From the NCBI GenBank assembly GCA_050329415.1, contig JBHJOS010000156.1, positions 1 through 21,188 of the forward strand: a stretch of 21,188 bases of DNA, in the 5' to 3' direction. The stretch comes from JANNOG01 sp050329415. GTDB lineage: Bacteria > Actinomycetota > Actinomycetes > Actinomycetales > JBBAYJ01. How positions within the stretch are numbered: the first letter of the stretch is position 1; each line of letters opens with the position of its first letter. Below the pieces are notes generated by a model, which ran no database searches, was not told the DNA's origin, and saw only the letters and a program-made list of their open reading frames with translations. Position numbers and translations under genes: made by a program. This document shows, piece after piece, positions 7,541-14,503 of this stretch.

Positions 7541-8629
7541 GTGCCCGTCCCGCTCCCGGTGGCCGACCCGGCCGCCCTCGTCGAGTCGCTGGTCCGGATC
7601 GGCTCCGTCTCCGGTGATGAGCGCGCCGTCGCCGACTCCGTCGAGGCGGCCCTGCGGCCCGTCCCGTGGCTCGAGGTGGTCCGCGACGGCGACTGCGTGG
7701 TCGCGCGCACCGACCGGCGCCGGCCCCGGCGCGTCGTGGTCGCCGGCCATGTCGACACCGTGCCCCTGCCGCCCGGGGGCCTGGACACCCGGGTCGCCGA
7801 CGGTGTGCTGCGCGGCCGCGGGGCCGTCGACATGCTGGGCGGCGTCGCGATGGCCCTGCACGTCGCGACGACCCTGGACGACCCCGGCCCCGACGTCACC
7901 TACGTCTTCTACGACGGCGAGGAGGTCGAGGCCGAGCGCAACGGCCTGCTGCGGCTGGCCCGGAACCGGCCTGGCCTGCTCGCCGGCGACGTCGCGCTGC
8001 TCGGCGAGCCCACCGACCTCGCCGTCGAGGGCGGGTGCCAGGGCACGGTCACCGTGGAGGTCGGCGTCGCCGGCACCGCCGCCCACGCGGCGCGGGCCTG
8101 GCGGGGGCGCAATGCCGTGCACGAGGCCGCCGCGGTGGTGGCCCGGGTGGCCGCGGCGCCGCAGCGCCGCCCCGTCGTCGGCGGGCTGGAGTACCGCGAG
8201 GGCATGCAGGTGGTCCGGATCGACGGCGGCGGTCCCGCCCGCAACGTCGTGCCCGACCGCTGCACCGTCGTGGTCAACCACCGCTTCGCCCCCGACCGGG
8301 ACGTCGACGCGGCCACGGCGGCGCTGCGCGCGGTCGTCGGGGAGCACCCGTGGCGCGTCGTCGACGCCGCACCGGCCGCCGCCCCGGGACTCGACCGGCC
8401 CGAACTCGCCCGCTTCGCCGGGCTCGTGGCTGCCCGGACCGGGCGCCCGACCCGGGCCAAGCTGGGGTGGACCGACGTCGCGCGGTTCACCGAGCTGGGC
8501 GTCCCGGCGGTGAACTTCGGCCCCGGCCACCCGGAACTGGCCCACCACGACGACGAGCACGTCGCGCTCGCCGACGTGGTGCTGGCTGCGGAGGTCCTGC
8601 GGGAGTGGCTGGCGGATGAGACGTCGTGA
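7541..8629 (+). CDS. dapE: Succinyl-diaminopimelate desuccinylase
   Basis: Cytoplasmic M20-family metallohydrolase. It releases succinate from N-succinyl-LL-DAP to give LL-DAP, following the DapC step. The 362 residues show the two-metal site: H70 and D72 in AGHVDTVPLP, D97 in GRGAVDMLGG, the catalytic and ligand pair E127/E128 in YDGEEVE, E156 in LLGEPTD, and a C-terminal His in ELAHHDDEHV (about 335). The lid/dimerisation domain spans about 165-275 and includes GTAAHAARAWRGRNAVH. In M20 enzymes the fourth segment usually reads DMKGG; here it is DMLGG, a mild deviation that spares the ligand. The start is GTG 7541, supported by the -10 box just upstream. The gene stands alone between the HxlR gene and the lower-GC patch. 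Confidence 0.93.
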   Translation: MPVPLPVADPAALVESLVRIGSVSGDERAVADSVEAALRPVPWLEVVRDGDCVVARTDRRRPRRVVVAGHVDTVPLPPGGLDTRVADGVLRGRGAVDMLGGVAMALHVATTLDDPGPDVTYVFYDGEEVEAERNGLLRLARNRPGLLAGDVALLGEPTDLAVEGGCQGTVTVEVGVAGTAAHAARAWRGRNAVHEAAAVVARVAAAPQRRPVVGGLEYREGMQVVRIDGGGPARNVVPDRCTVVVNHRFAPDRDVDAATAALRAVVGEHPWRVVDAAPAAAPGLDRPELARFAGLVAARTGRPTRAKLGWTDVARFTELGVPAVNFGPGHPELAHHDDEHVALADVVLAAEVLREWLADETS

Positions 8630-8675
8630 CCGCCGCCAGCTCCGAGACGGCCAGTAGCGTCATCCGCTGTCACGC

Positions 8676-8711
8676 GCGTCGCTCCGGCCCCCGCCTCGTC
8701 GGAGGCGACGC
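8676..8711 (+). terminator. Hairpin after dapE / before the membrane-protein gene
   Basis: GCGTCGC (8676-8682) pairs with GCGACGC (8705-8711), and TCC/GGA can extend the stem with one bulged G. It lies 47 bases after the dapE stop and about 20 bases before the next start. It could terminate dapE transcripts or sit in the leader of the next gene. There is no U-tract. Confidence 0.4.
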
Positions 8712-8732
8712 GGTACGAGCCGGGAGGGTCAC

Positions 8733-9815
8733 ATGTTGTCGAGCAAGACGAATCGCGCCGTCGTCGAGGGCCTGGAGGACAAGCTTGACGGGAATACCTG
8801 GATCTCGGACCTGACGCGGATCGCTCGCGAATACGCTTTGTCGCTTCCGGACGTGAGGTCGATCGTCGCGGACCTGACGTGGCTCGCCCGCGAACGTGGA
8901 GCCCCGTACCCGGACCTGCCTCCGGCAGGCGACATCGACGGCGACACCACGCTCGACCGGCTCGTGCAGGTGTATGCCTACTGTCACCGGCTGCGGTATG
9001 ACTTCCGGTACGCGCAGCTGTGGCGCGACTCCCGACGTTGGCGCGAGCTCTGGGAGGGTGATCCGCCCTCGGATCCATTGGTCGCCGCCCTCGCGGCCTT
9101 CGGTGCTCTCGGATCGGGGGCGTCGTATCTGGAACAGGGGCGAGCTCTCGTAGGTGCGGCCGTCGATCATCCGGAGGCGGACGCGCGAACGCGTCACGTC
9201 GCCCTCATGGCTCTTCAGGTGGCCCCTGACTTTCCTGGCCGGTACGAATTTATGTTGCAGATATCCTCAGAGATGATCGACAAAGGTGAGGTCGATCCGA
9301 ACGTCCACTTCAGGAGGGCGTGGGCGATGCGGGGCCTCGGGCGGTACGAGGAGGCTCTGGTGGCTGTTGATCGCGCCATCGACATGCTTCCGCCGGCAAG
9401 CAACGCCGTACATCAGGACTACATCCGGGAGCGAGAGCTCATCATTTCCTCACGGCAGACGGAAAAGAGGATGGAGGCGATGGCGTCGAGCATGATCGCC
9501 ACGCTCACTACTGAGGTGAACCGTGCGCAGGCCGACGCCCAGCGCGAGATCCAGTCTGCACAGGAGCAGCTGAGAAGCGAGGTCGGTGAGCGTCTGAACG
9601 AGGCCCGGTCCCTGGTGTCCGAGGGGCTGTTCAGAATAATCGAGATACTGGGCCTGTTCATCGCCATCCTGGGCTTCGTCATCGGCTCGGGCTTCATTTT
9701 CCTCGATTCTCAGGCCGTGAATCAGAGGATTTACGCCATGATTGTCGTACTGGTCGGCTCCGTTGCCTTCTTCCTTCTTCTGCGCCTGGTTGCGAGCCTC
9801 GGCAGGCGACGGTGA
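8733..9815 (+). CDS. Unknown membrane protein: TPR, coiled coil, two TM helices
   Basis: I do not recognise a named family. The 360 residues divide into a mostly helical N-terminal half (1-185), a clear TPR-like helix pair at about 190-221 (HFRRAWAMRGLGRYEEALVA...DRAI), and a charged heptad-like region at 229-298 that is probably a coiled coil. A hydrophobic hairpin ends the protein: TM1 about 301-323, a short polar turn (DSQAVNQR), TM2 about 333-352, and a basic tail RRR. There is no signal peptide, so most of the protein should face the cytoplasm. The start is ATG 8733, with GGGAGG about 6 bases upstream. The stop overlaps the GTG of the folP2-like gene (GTGA), implying coupled translation. 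Base use is clearly more A/T-rich than in flanking genes: the 60 bases 9241-9300 are 45% GC against 77% for 7921-7980. Function cannot be assigned; a scaffold or membrane sensor role would be speculation. Confidence 0.8.
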   Translation: MLSSKTNRAVVEGLEDKLDGNTWISDLTRIAREYALSLPDVRSIVADLTWLARERGAPYPDLPPAGDIDGDTTLDRLVQVYAYCHRLRYDFRYAQLWRDSRRWRELWEGDPPSDPLVAALAAFGALGSGASYLEQGRALVGAAVDHPEADARTRHVALMALQVAPDFPGRYEFMLQISSEMIDKGEVDPNVHFRRAWAMRGLGRYEEALVAVDRAIDMLPPASNAVHQDYIRERELIISSRQTEKRMEAMASSMIATLTTEVNRAQADAQREIQSAQEQLRSEVGERLNEARSLVSEGLFRIIEILGLFIAILGFVIGSGFIFLDSQAVNQRIYAMIVVLVGSVAFFLLLRLVASLGRRR

Positions 9816-10762
9816 CGGAGGAGACCGCGCCGGCCCCCCCGGAACCAGGCCGACCACTGGTCGTGCGGCCCCACCTCGGTGAGGATGCTCGCCGCAGAAT
9901 TGGTGGTGTCGTCTTCGATTTCGAGTCGACGACCGCAGTGATGGCGATCGTGAACCGGACTCCGGACTCGTTTTACGACTCGGGTTCGACCTTCTCTCTC
10001 GAGGCGGCCCTGGACAGGTCTCGTGAGGTCGTGTCCCAGGGTGCCGACTGGGTGGACGTCGGCGGGGTCCCCTTCTCGCCTCTCGCTGGGCGTGTGTCGC
10101 CGGAGGAGGAGTGCCGCCGAATCGTCCCGCTGGTGGAGGCTGTCCGCGACATGGGAGATGTTGTCGTCTCGGTCGACACGTACCGTTCCTCGGTCGCTGC
10201 GGCAGCCCTCTCGGCGGGTGCCGCCGTCATCAACGACACCTCTGGGCTGGGGGACCCGAGAATGGCACAGGTCATCGCCGAGGCGGGTGGTGGAGTCGTC
10301 ATCACTCACAGCAAGGCACCTCCAGGTGAGATCCTCGATGCTCCGGCCTATGCGGATGTGTGCGGTGAAGTCCTTGCCTTTCTCGCGGAACGGGCGGCAG
10401 TCGCCGTCGCTTCGGGAGTTTCTCCGGATCGAATATTCGTCGATCCCGGTCATGATCTGAACAAGAATACCCTCCATTCCCTCGAGGTCACCCGAAACAT
10501 CTCTCAGTTCGCTGCTCTGGGCTTTCCGCTGTTGGTGTCGGTGTCCAACAAGGACTTCATCGGCGAGGCCGTTGGCGCTCCGAAGGAGGCCAGGGGTCCC
10601 GCGACCACGGCGGTGCTCACATACTGCGTACTCCAGGGAGCCCGCGTCCTCCGAGTCCACGACGTACCGGCTGCCGTGAGTGCCGTTCGCATGACCGAGG
10701 TCCTTCTGGGGACTCGTCCGCCCGTGGCACGGCGACACAACGTCGTTCCGCTCATGTCCTGA
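9812..10762 (+). CDS. folP2: FolP2-type dihydropteroate synthase paralogue
   Basis: TIM-barrel pterin-binding protein of 316 residues. Recognisable DHPS segments: MAIVNRTPDSFYDSG (44-58), DVGG (82-85), SVDTYRSSVA (120-129), INDTSGLGDP, VDPGHDLNKN (210-219), SVSNKDFIGE (243-252) and RVHDV (281-285). It differs from true FolP1 in the same places as mycobacterial FolP2: the pABA-binding loop ESTRPG after DVGG is replaced by VPFSPLAG, and GSRK becomes VSNK, which keeps the lysine (K247) but loses the arginine. Mycobacterial FolP2 has, as I recall, no DHPS activity. The actual substrate is unknown. The start is GTG 9812, overlapping the upstream stop. It sits before gpgS as in mycobacteria, but is coupled here to an unrelated membrane-protein gene. 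Codon use is less GC-rich than in gpgS. Confidence 0.85.
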   Translation: MTEETAPAPPEPGRPLVVRPHLGEDARRRIGGVVFDFESTTAVMAIVNRTPDSFYDSGSTFSLEAALDRSREVVSQGADWVDVGGVPFSPLAGRVSPEEECRRIVPLVEAVRDMGDVVVSVDTYRSSVAAAALSAGAAVINDTSGLGDPRMAQVIAEAGGGVVITHSKAPPGEILDAPAYADVCGEVLAFLAERAAVAVASGVSPDRIFVDPGHDLNKNTLHSLEVTRNISQFAALGFPLLVSVSNKDFIGEAVGAPKEARGPATTAVLTYCVLQGARVLRVHDVPAAVSAVRMTEVLLGTRPPVARRHNVVPLMS

Positions 10763-10846
10763 GGGCGGGTCGTCCTCGGTCCGCTGGGCGCCCCATGGTC
10801 GACCTGTTCTGTCTCGCAACGCTCATCTCAGGAAAGGGAACATGCA

Positions 10847-10882
10847 GTGACGCCTACGAGCGATCTAGGGGGACTGGCGTGA
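10847..10882 (+). other. Short leader ORF or displaced gpgS N-terminus
   Basis: GTG 10847 opens an 11-residue frame (VTPTSDLGGLA) preceded by a good ribosome site (AGGAAAGGG). Its TGA overlaps GTG 10879 of gpgS. The peptide resembles the start of mycobacterial GpgS as I recall it (VTASELVAGDLAGG). One extra base in the G5 run at 10868-10872 would join it in frame to gpgS. It is either a coupled leader peptide or the true N-terminus broken by an indel or sequencing error. Confidence 0.4.
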
Positions 10883-11904
10883 GGGGCGGCTCCCACCCCG
10901 ACGACCTGCCCGGATCCGTCGCGAGCTGGTTCGCCCGCGCCACCTGGCACGAGCCGCCCTGGACCGCCGACGAGCTGGCCGCGCGCAAGGACGGTCGGCG
11001 GGTCGCCGTCGTGCTGCCGGCCCTCGACGAGGCCGAGACCGTCGGGGGCGTGGTCTCGGCGTTTCTGCCGTTGACCTGCGCCCGGGACGGCGGCGAACCC
11101 CTGGTCGACGAGATCCTCGTGATGGACTCCGGGTCGACCGACGACACCGCTGCGGTGGCCCGGGCAGCCGGGGCACGGGCGGTCGCCCGGGAGGACGTCC
11201 TGCCCGACCTGCCACCGCTGCCCGGCAAGGGCGAGGTGATGTGGCGGGCGCTCGCGGCGACCAACGCCGACCTCGTGGTGTATGCCGACGCCGACCTCGT
11301 CGACGTCGACGCCGGACTCGTGGTGGCGCTGCTCGGCCCGCTGGTCACCGACCCGGGCATCGGGTTCGTCAAGGCGTTCTACGACCGGCCGCTGCGGATC
11401 GGTGCGGCGGGCGCCGACGACGGGGTGCGCAGCGGGGGTGGCCGGGTGACCGAACTGCTCGCCCGGCCGGCGCTCGCCCGGTTCGCCCCCGAGCTCTCGG
11501 GGGTCATCCAGCCGCTGGGCGGGGAGTACGCGGCCCGGGCCGACGTGCTGCGCGCCGTCCCGTTCGCCTCGGGCTATGCCGTCGAGATCGGCCTGCTGCT
11601 CGACGTCGTCGACAAGTTCGGGCTGGACGTCCTCGCCCAGGTCGACGTCGGGGTGCGCAAGCACCGCCACCGCGACCTGCTGAGCCTGGGTCGGACGGCC
11701 ACGGAGATCCTGGTCGCGTTGGCGTCCCGGCGGGGCGACGGCGGGGGACCGGCCCCCGACGTGCGGCTGGTCCAGTTCGACCGGGTGCCGGGTGGACGCT
11801 GGACGCCGGAGACGGCGGAGGTCACGGTGACGGACCGCCCGCCCATGGCGCAGGTGCTCCCCGCCGGTGTTCAGGCGGGCGTGGGACCATCGGCGGCGTG
11901 GTGA
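10879..11904 (+). CDS. gpgS: Glucosyl-3-phosphoglycerate synthase
   Basis: GT81-family retaining glycosyltransferase. It joins UDP-glucose (or ADP-glucose) to 3-phosphoglycerate, the first step towards glucosylglycerate and methylglucose lipopolysaccharides. The 341 residues show VAVVLPALDEAETVGGVV (43-60), VMDSGSTDDT (81-90), GKGEVMWRALAATNADLVVY and the metal-binding DAD (137-139). They continue with GVIQPLGGEYAARADVL, YAVEIGLLLD and RKHRHRDLLSLGRTA, where the His corresponds to a catalytic-site residue of the M. tuberculosis enzyme. The start is taken as GTG 10879 with AGGGGG about 7 bases upstream; an earlier start at 10847 would need a frameshift. The gap 10763-10878 holds no clear promoter. 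The stop overlaps the next start (GTGA), beginning a tightly packed run of genes to 13657. Confidence 0.9.
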   Translation: MRGGSHPDDLPGSVASWFARATWHEPPWTADELAARKDGRRVAVVLPALDEAETVGGVVSAFLPLTCARDGGEPLVDEILVMDSGSTDDTAAVARAAGARAVAREDVLPDLPPLPGKGEVMWRALAATNADLVVYADADLVDVDAGLVVALLGPLVTDPGIGFVKAFYDRPLRIGAAGADDGVRSGGGRVTELLARPALARFAPELSGVIQPLGGEYAARADVLRAVPFASGYAVEIGLLLDVVDKFGLDVLAQVDVGVRKHRHRDLLSLGRTATEILVALASRRGDGGGPAPDVRLVQFDRVPGGRWTPETAEVTVTDRPPMAQVLPAGVQAGVGPSAAW

Positions 11905-12374
11905 CGCTGCTGCTCGTCCTTCTCCTCGTCCTTGTCGTGGGACTGGCCGTCGCCGTCACGGTCGGGCGGGTCGGGGGCGGCCTGCCGCGTCCGGCGACGG
12001 ACGTGCCCCCGCCGCTGGCGGGGCCGGTGGGGGAGCCGGGCGACCTGGACCGGGCTCGCTTCCAGCTCGCCTTCCGGGGGTATCGGATGGACCAGGTGGA
12101 CCAGGTGCTCGACGCCGCACGCGACGCCCTCGCCGTTCGGGACCGCGAGATCGCCCGGTTGCGCGCGGACTCCGCCGGCGGGCCCGACGCGGCGGCGGAC
12201 GCCGCGGAGCCGGTGCGGGCCGCTGCGGGCGGTGACCCCTTCCGGCGCCCGGCGGGGACGGACGACGACGCCACCCGACCCGACAGGGCCTCGGCGTTCG
12301 AGGGCCCGGCGCCCAAGGGCCTGGCGTCCGACCGGACCGCCGGCGCGGGGGTGGCCCGCGGCGACCACCCGTGA
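11898..12374 (+). CDS. DivIVA-domain membrane protein
   Basis: Small protein of 158 residues. A single N-terminal transmembrane helix (about 2-22, very Leu/Val-rich) is followed by a Pro-rich linker. A DivIVA-like short motif follows (RARFQLAFRGYRMDQVDQVLD, 52-72) with a helical continuation (REIARLR), then a low-complexity tail. The FxxAxRGYRxxQVDxxL pattern is the actinobacterial DivI1A-type domain also present in the M. tuberculosis Rv1209 protein, which occupies the same place after gpgS. The domain may mediate membrane or polar-growth localisation, but a role is not established. GTG 11898 and GTG 11901 are adjacent possible starts; the second overlaps the gpgS stop. No ribosome site is visible, so translation probably depends on coupling. 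Confidence 0.75.
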   Translation: MVTLLLVLLLVLVVGLAVAVTVGRVGGGLPRPATDVPPPLAGPVGEPGDLDRARFQLAFRGYRMDQVDQVLDAARDALAVRDREIARLRADSAGGPDAAADAAEPVRAAAGGDPFRRPAGTDDDATRPDRASAFEGPAPKGLASDRTAGAGVARGDHP

Positions 12375-12865
12375 CCCGTTTCGTCGCTGCCGTCGAGGTG
12401 GCCGCCCCGCCGACGGCCGTGTGGTCGGCCATCACCGACTGGCCCCGCCACGGGCGCTGGGTTCCGCTGACCACCGTTCGCACCCTGACCGTCCGGCCGG
12501 ACGGGGTGGGGGCTCGCTTCGTGGGACGCACGGGCATCGGTCCGGTGGCGTTCGACGACCTCATGGAGGTCACCGAGTGGCTGCCGCCCGCCGACGCACG
12601 CCCCGGCCGCTGTGCCGTGCGCAAGCTCGGCCGGCTGGTCGGCGGGACGGCGGCCTTCGACGTGGCACCGATCGCGGCCGACCGGACCCTTGTGGTGTGG
12701 GAGTACGACCTCCGGCTCGCTCCGCAGCGGCTGACGCGACCCCTGGGGCCGCTGGTCGCGGCGGTGGGGCGGCCGGCGGTGACCGCTGCCCTGCGCGCCA
12801 TGGGCCGCGAGGTCGAGGCCCGCCACCGCCCGGGACGGACGGTGGCGGACGCCGCCGAGAGCTGA
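12371..12865 (+). CDS. SRPBCC-family protein
   Basis: Cytoplasmic START/Bet v1-like fold protein of 164 residues. The opening FVAAVEVAAPPTAVWSAITDWPRHGRWVPLTTV is the standard SRPBCC beginning: first strand, two short helices with VW...D/W, second strand. It continues with a strand-rich core (GARFVGRTGIGPVAFDDLMEV, TLVVWEYDLRL) and a long C-terminal helix (RPAVTAALRAMGREVEA). Such proteins bind hydrophobic ligands or act as cyclases; no ligand can be named. Start GTG 12371 overlaps the preceding stop (GTGA). Four bases separate its stop from the tag gene. As I recall it, no such gene stands between Rv1209 and tagA in M. tuberculosis, so it is a lineage-specific member of the run. Confidence 0.75.
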   Translation: MTRFVAAVEVAAPPTAVWSAITDWPRHGRWVPLTTVRTLTVRPDGVGARFVGRTGIGPVAFDDLMEVTEWLPPADARPGRCAVRKLGRLVGGTAAFDVAPIAADRTLVVWEYDLRLAPQRLTRPLGPLVAAVGRPAVTAALRAMGREVEARHRPGRTVADAAES

Positions 12866-12869
12866 CCGC

Positions 12870-13451
12870 GTGGACCCGTCCGGACGGTGCCCATGGGCCG
12901 TCGGTGCCGACTACGTCGCTTACCACGACACCGAGTGGGGCCGTCCCGTGCACGGCGAGACCCCGCTGTTCGAGCGGCTGAGCCTCGAGGCGTTCCAGTC
13001 CGGACTGTCCTGGCTGACGATCCTCCGCAAGCGCGACGGGTTCCGCCGAGCCTTCGCCGGGTTCGCCCCCGAGGTCGTGGCCGGCTTCGGCGCCGCGGAG
13101 GTCGACCGCCTGCTGCAGGACGCGGGCATCGTCCGCAACCGGGCGAAGATCGAGGCCGTCGTGGCGAACGCGGCTGCCGTCCTGCGGCTGCGGGAGCGCG
13201 GCGGGCTCGACAGCCTCGTCTGGTCGTACGTGCCGGCGGTGCCGCTCCCGCCGCCGACCACGCTCGCCGACGTGCCGGCGGTGACGGCCGAGTCCCGGGC
13301 ACTGGCCGCGGCGCTGCGGCGGGAGGGGTTCCGGTTCGTCGGCCCGACCACCGCGTACGCCGCCATGCAGGCGTGCGGCCTGGTCGACGATCACCTCATC
13401 GGGTGCCCGGCGCGGGCCGCCGTAACTCCGAGTCCTCCCGGGGAGGGATAA
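12870..13451 (+). CDS. tag: DNA-3-methyladenine glycosylase I
   Basis: Base-excision repair enzyme of the helix-hairpin-helix superfamily. It removes 3-methyladenine from alkylated DNA. The 193 residues match the Tag family from end to end: CPW at 7-9, YHDTEWG from 18, LFERLSLEAFQSGLSWLTILRKRDGFRRAF, IVRNRAKIEAVVANA, and GPTTAYAAMQACGLVDDHLIGC near the C-terminus. The four zinc-snap ligands of the family are present as C7, H19, H175 and C179. The family's catalytic-pocket Glu/Trp segment (LEAFQSGLSW) is intact. The start is GTG 12870, four bases after the SRPBCC gene stop. The C-terminal tail after GCPAR is short and not conserved. The position before the DUF3117 gene is the same as in mycobacteria (tagA). 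Confidence 0.95.
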   Translation: MDPSGRCPWAVGADYVAYHDTEWGRPVHGETPLFERLSLEAFQSGLSWLTILRKRDGFRRAFAGFAPEVVAGFGAAEVDRLLQDAGIVRNRAKIEAVVANAAAVLRLRERGGLDSLVWSYVPAVPLPPPTTLADVPAVTAESRALAAALRREGFRFVGPTTAYAAMQACGLVDDHLIGCPARAAVTPSPPGEG

Positions 13452-13483
13452 TGACGGCGCTGATCGCGAGAAAGGATGGGTCG

Positions 13484-13657
13484 ATGGCGGCGATGAAGCC
13501 CCGCACGGGTGACGGTCCGCTGGAGGTCACCAAGGAGGGTCGGGGGATCGTCATGCGGGTGCCGTTGGAGGGAGGCGGCCGGTTGGTCGTCGAGATGTCT
13601 CCTGACGAGGCCGGCGAGCTCGGGGACGCCCTCAAGTCGGTCGTTCCCCAGGCCTGA
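13484..13657 (+). CDS. DUF3117 small protein
   Basis: Conserved actinobacterial small protein of 57 residues (MAAMKPRTGDGPLEVTKEGR, then a strand-rich GIVMRVPLEGGGRLVVEMSPDEAGELGDAL). It is nearly identical to the M. tuberculosis Rv1211 protein, and its function is not established. The start is ATG 13484, because the family begins MAAMKPRTGDGP and AAAGGA lies 9 bases upstream. An alternative in-frame ATG at 13451 overlaps the tag stop (TAATG) and has a strong GGGGAGGG ribosome site, which would add 11 residues (MTALIARKDGS). Coupled translation from 13451 cannot be excluded. GATAAT at 13447-13452 resembles a -10 box, so the gene may also have its own transcript. It is last in the gpgS-to-DUF3117 run. 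Confidence 0.9.
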   Translation: MAAMKPRTGDGPLEVTKEGRGIVMRVPLEGGGRLVVEMSPDEAGELGDALKSVVPQA

Positions 13658-13681
13658 CACGCCCACGCAGGGCCGGCTGCA

Positions 13682-14317
13682 TCAGACGGGACGGCGCCCG
13701 GCCAGCAGCACGCCGTCCCCCGTCGGAATCAGCGACACATGGAACCGCTCACCGGACCCGACGACGTCGAGCAGCTCCCGGGCCGCCACCGTCCCGGGGT
13801 CCCGCCGCGTCGGGTCGGGCACCCGGTCGGCGTGCAGGGCACCGGCGACGACCAGCATGCCGCGGGGACGCAGCAGGGGGATCGCGAGCCGGCACGCCTC
13901 GAGCGCGGATTCGGCGGGGTCGACGTCGACCACGACGAGCTCGTAGGAGGACTCGGCCAGCCGGGGCAGGACGTCGAGGGCGTCACCCACGATGAGCCGG
14001 GCCCGGTTCGGTCGATGGCCGGCTGCCGCGAAGGACGCTCGGGCCAGCGCCTGGTGTTCGGCCTCGACGTCGATGGAGGTCAGCACCGCCGTCTCGGGCA
14101 GGCCCGCCAGCAGGTACAGGCCGGACACCCCCGCGCCGGTCCCGACCTCGACCGCCGTGCGCACGGTCGCGGTGGCCGCGAGCGTCCGCAGCAGGGCACC
14201 CGTGCCCGGGGACACGGCGCGGCACCCGAGACCGGCCGCCTGGGCGCGGGCGTCCAGCACGAGGTCGTCCTCCTCGAGGAACTCCTCGGCGAACGACCAG
14301 CTCCCGGCCTTGGACAC
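13682..14317 (-). CDS. SAM-dependent O-methyltransferase
   Basis: Class I methyltransferase of 211 residues, of the catechol/caffeoyl-CoA O-methyltransferase type (PF01596-like), equivalent by position and sequence to M. tuberculosis Rv1220c. SAM-binding segments: AVEVGTGAGVSGLYLLAGL (motif I), TSIDVEAEHQALARASF (acidic residue of motif II), RLIVGDALDVLPRLAESSYELVVVDVDP (motifs III-IV) and LLRPRGMLVVAGAL. The acceptor is unknown. The metal-binding Asp run of this family is represented by VVDVDP. The start is GTG 14317, preceded at some distance by AAGGGGA; upstream in-frame codons run across the divergent sigE region and are rejected. It is convergent with the DUF3117 gene and shares a 186-bp divergent gap with sigE, as in mycobacteria. 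Confidence 0.85.
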   Translation of the reverse strand: MSKAGSWSFAEEFLEEDDLVLDARAQAAGLGCRAVSPGTGALLRTLAATATVRTAVEVGTGAGVSGLYLLAGLPETAVLTSIDVEAEHQALARASFAAAGHRPNRARLIVGDALDVLPRLAESSYELVVVDVDPAESALEACRLAIPLLRPRGMLVVAGALHADRVPDPTRRDPGTVAARELLDVVGSGERFHVSLIPTGDGVLLAGRRPV

Positions 14318-14410
14318 GTCGATGCCGTCCCCTTCCGCCGTCGGATTTCGCCCTACCGGGATGGCACAGCGCCGACGGGAGGACTCTACGGTGAATGCCG
14401 CCCGGGCCGC

Positions 14411-14436
14411 GGAACGAACAGGGGCCGTTGCGCGTT
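14411..14436 (+). promoter_or_regulatory. ECF-sigma promoter of sigE (autoregulation)
   Basis: GGAAC (14411-14415), a 17-base spacer and CGTT (14433-14436) reproduce the consensus recognised by actinobacterial SigE/SigH-type ECF factors. Transcription would begin near 14443, leaving a leader of about 60 bases before GTG 14504. This implies that SigE, or a related ECF factor, activates its own gene. TACGGT at 14387-14392 could be an additional housekeeping -10 box. Confidence 0.75.
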
Positions 14437-14503
14437 GGGTCGGATAAGCATCGGCGTCCCGGTCCCCGCCAGGGTCCGGTTCCGGTGAGAGGCGGAGGAC
14501 AGC

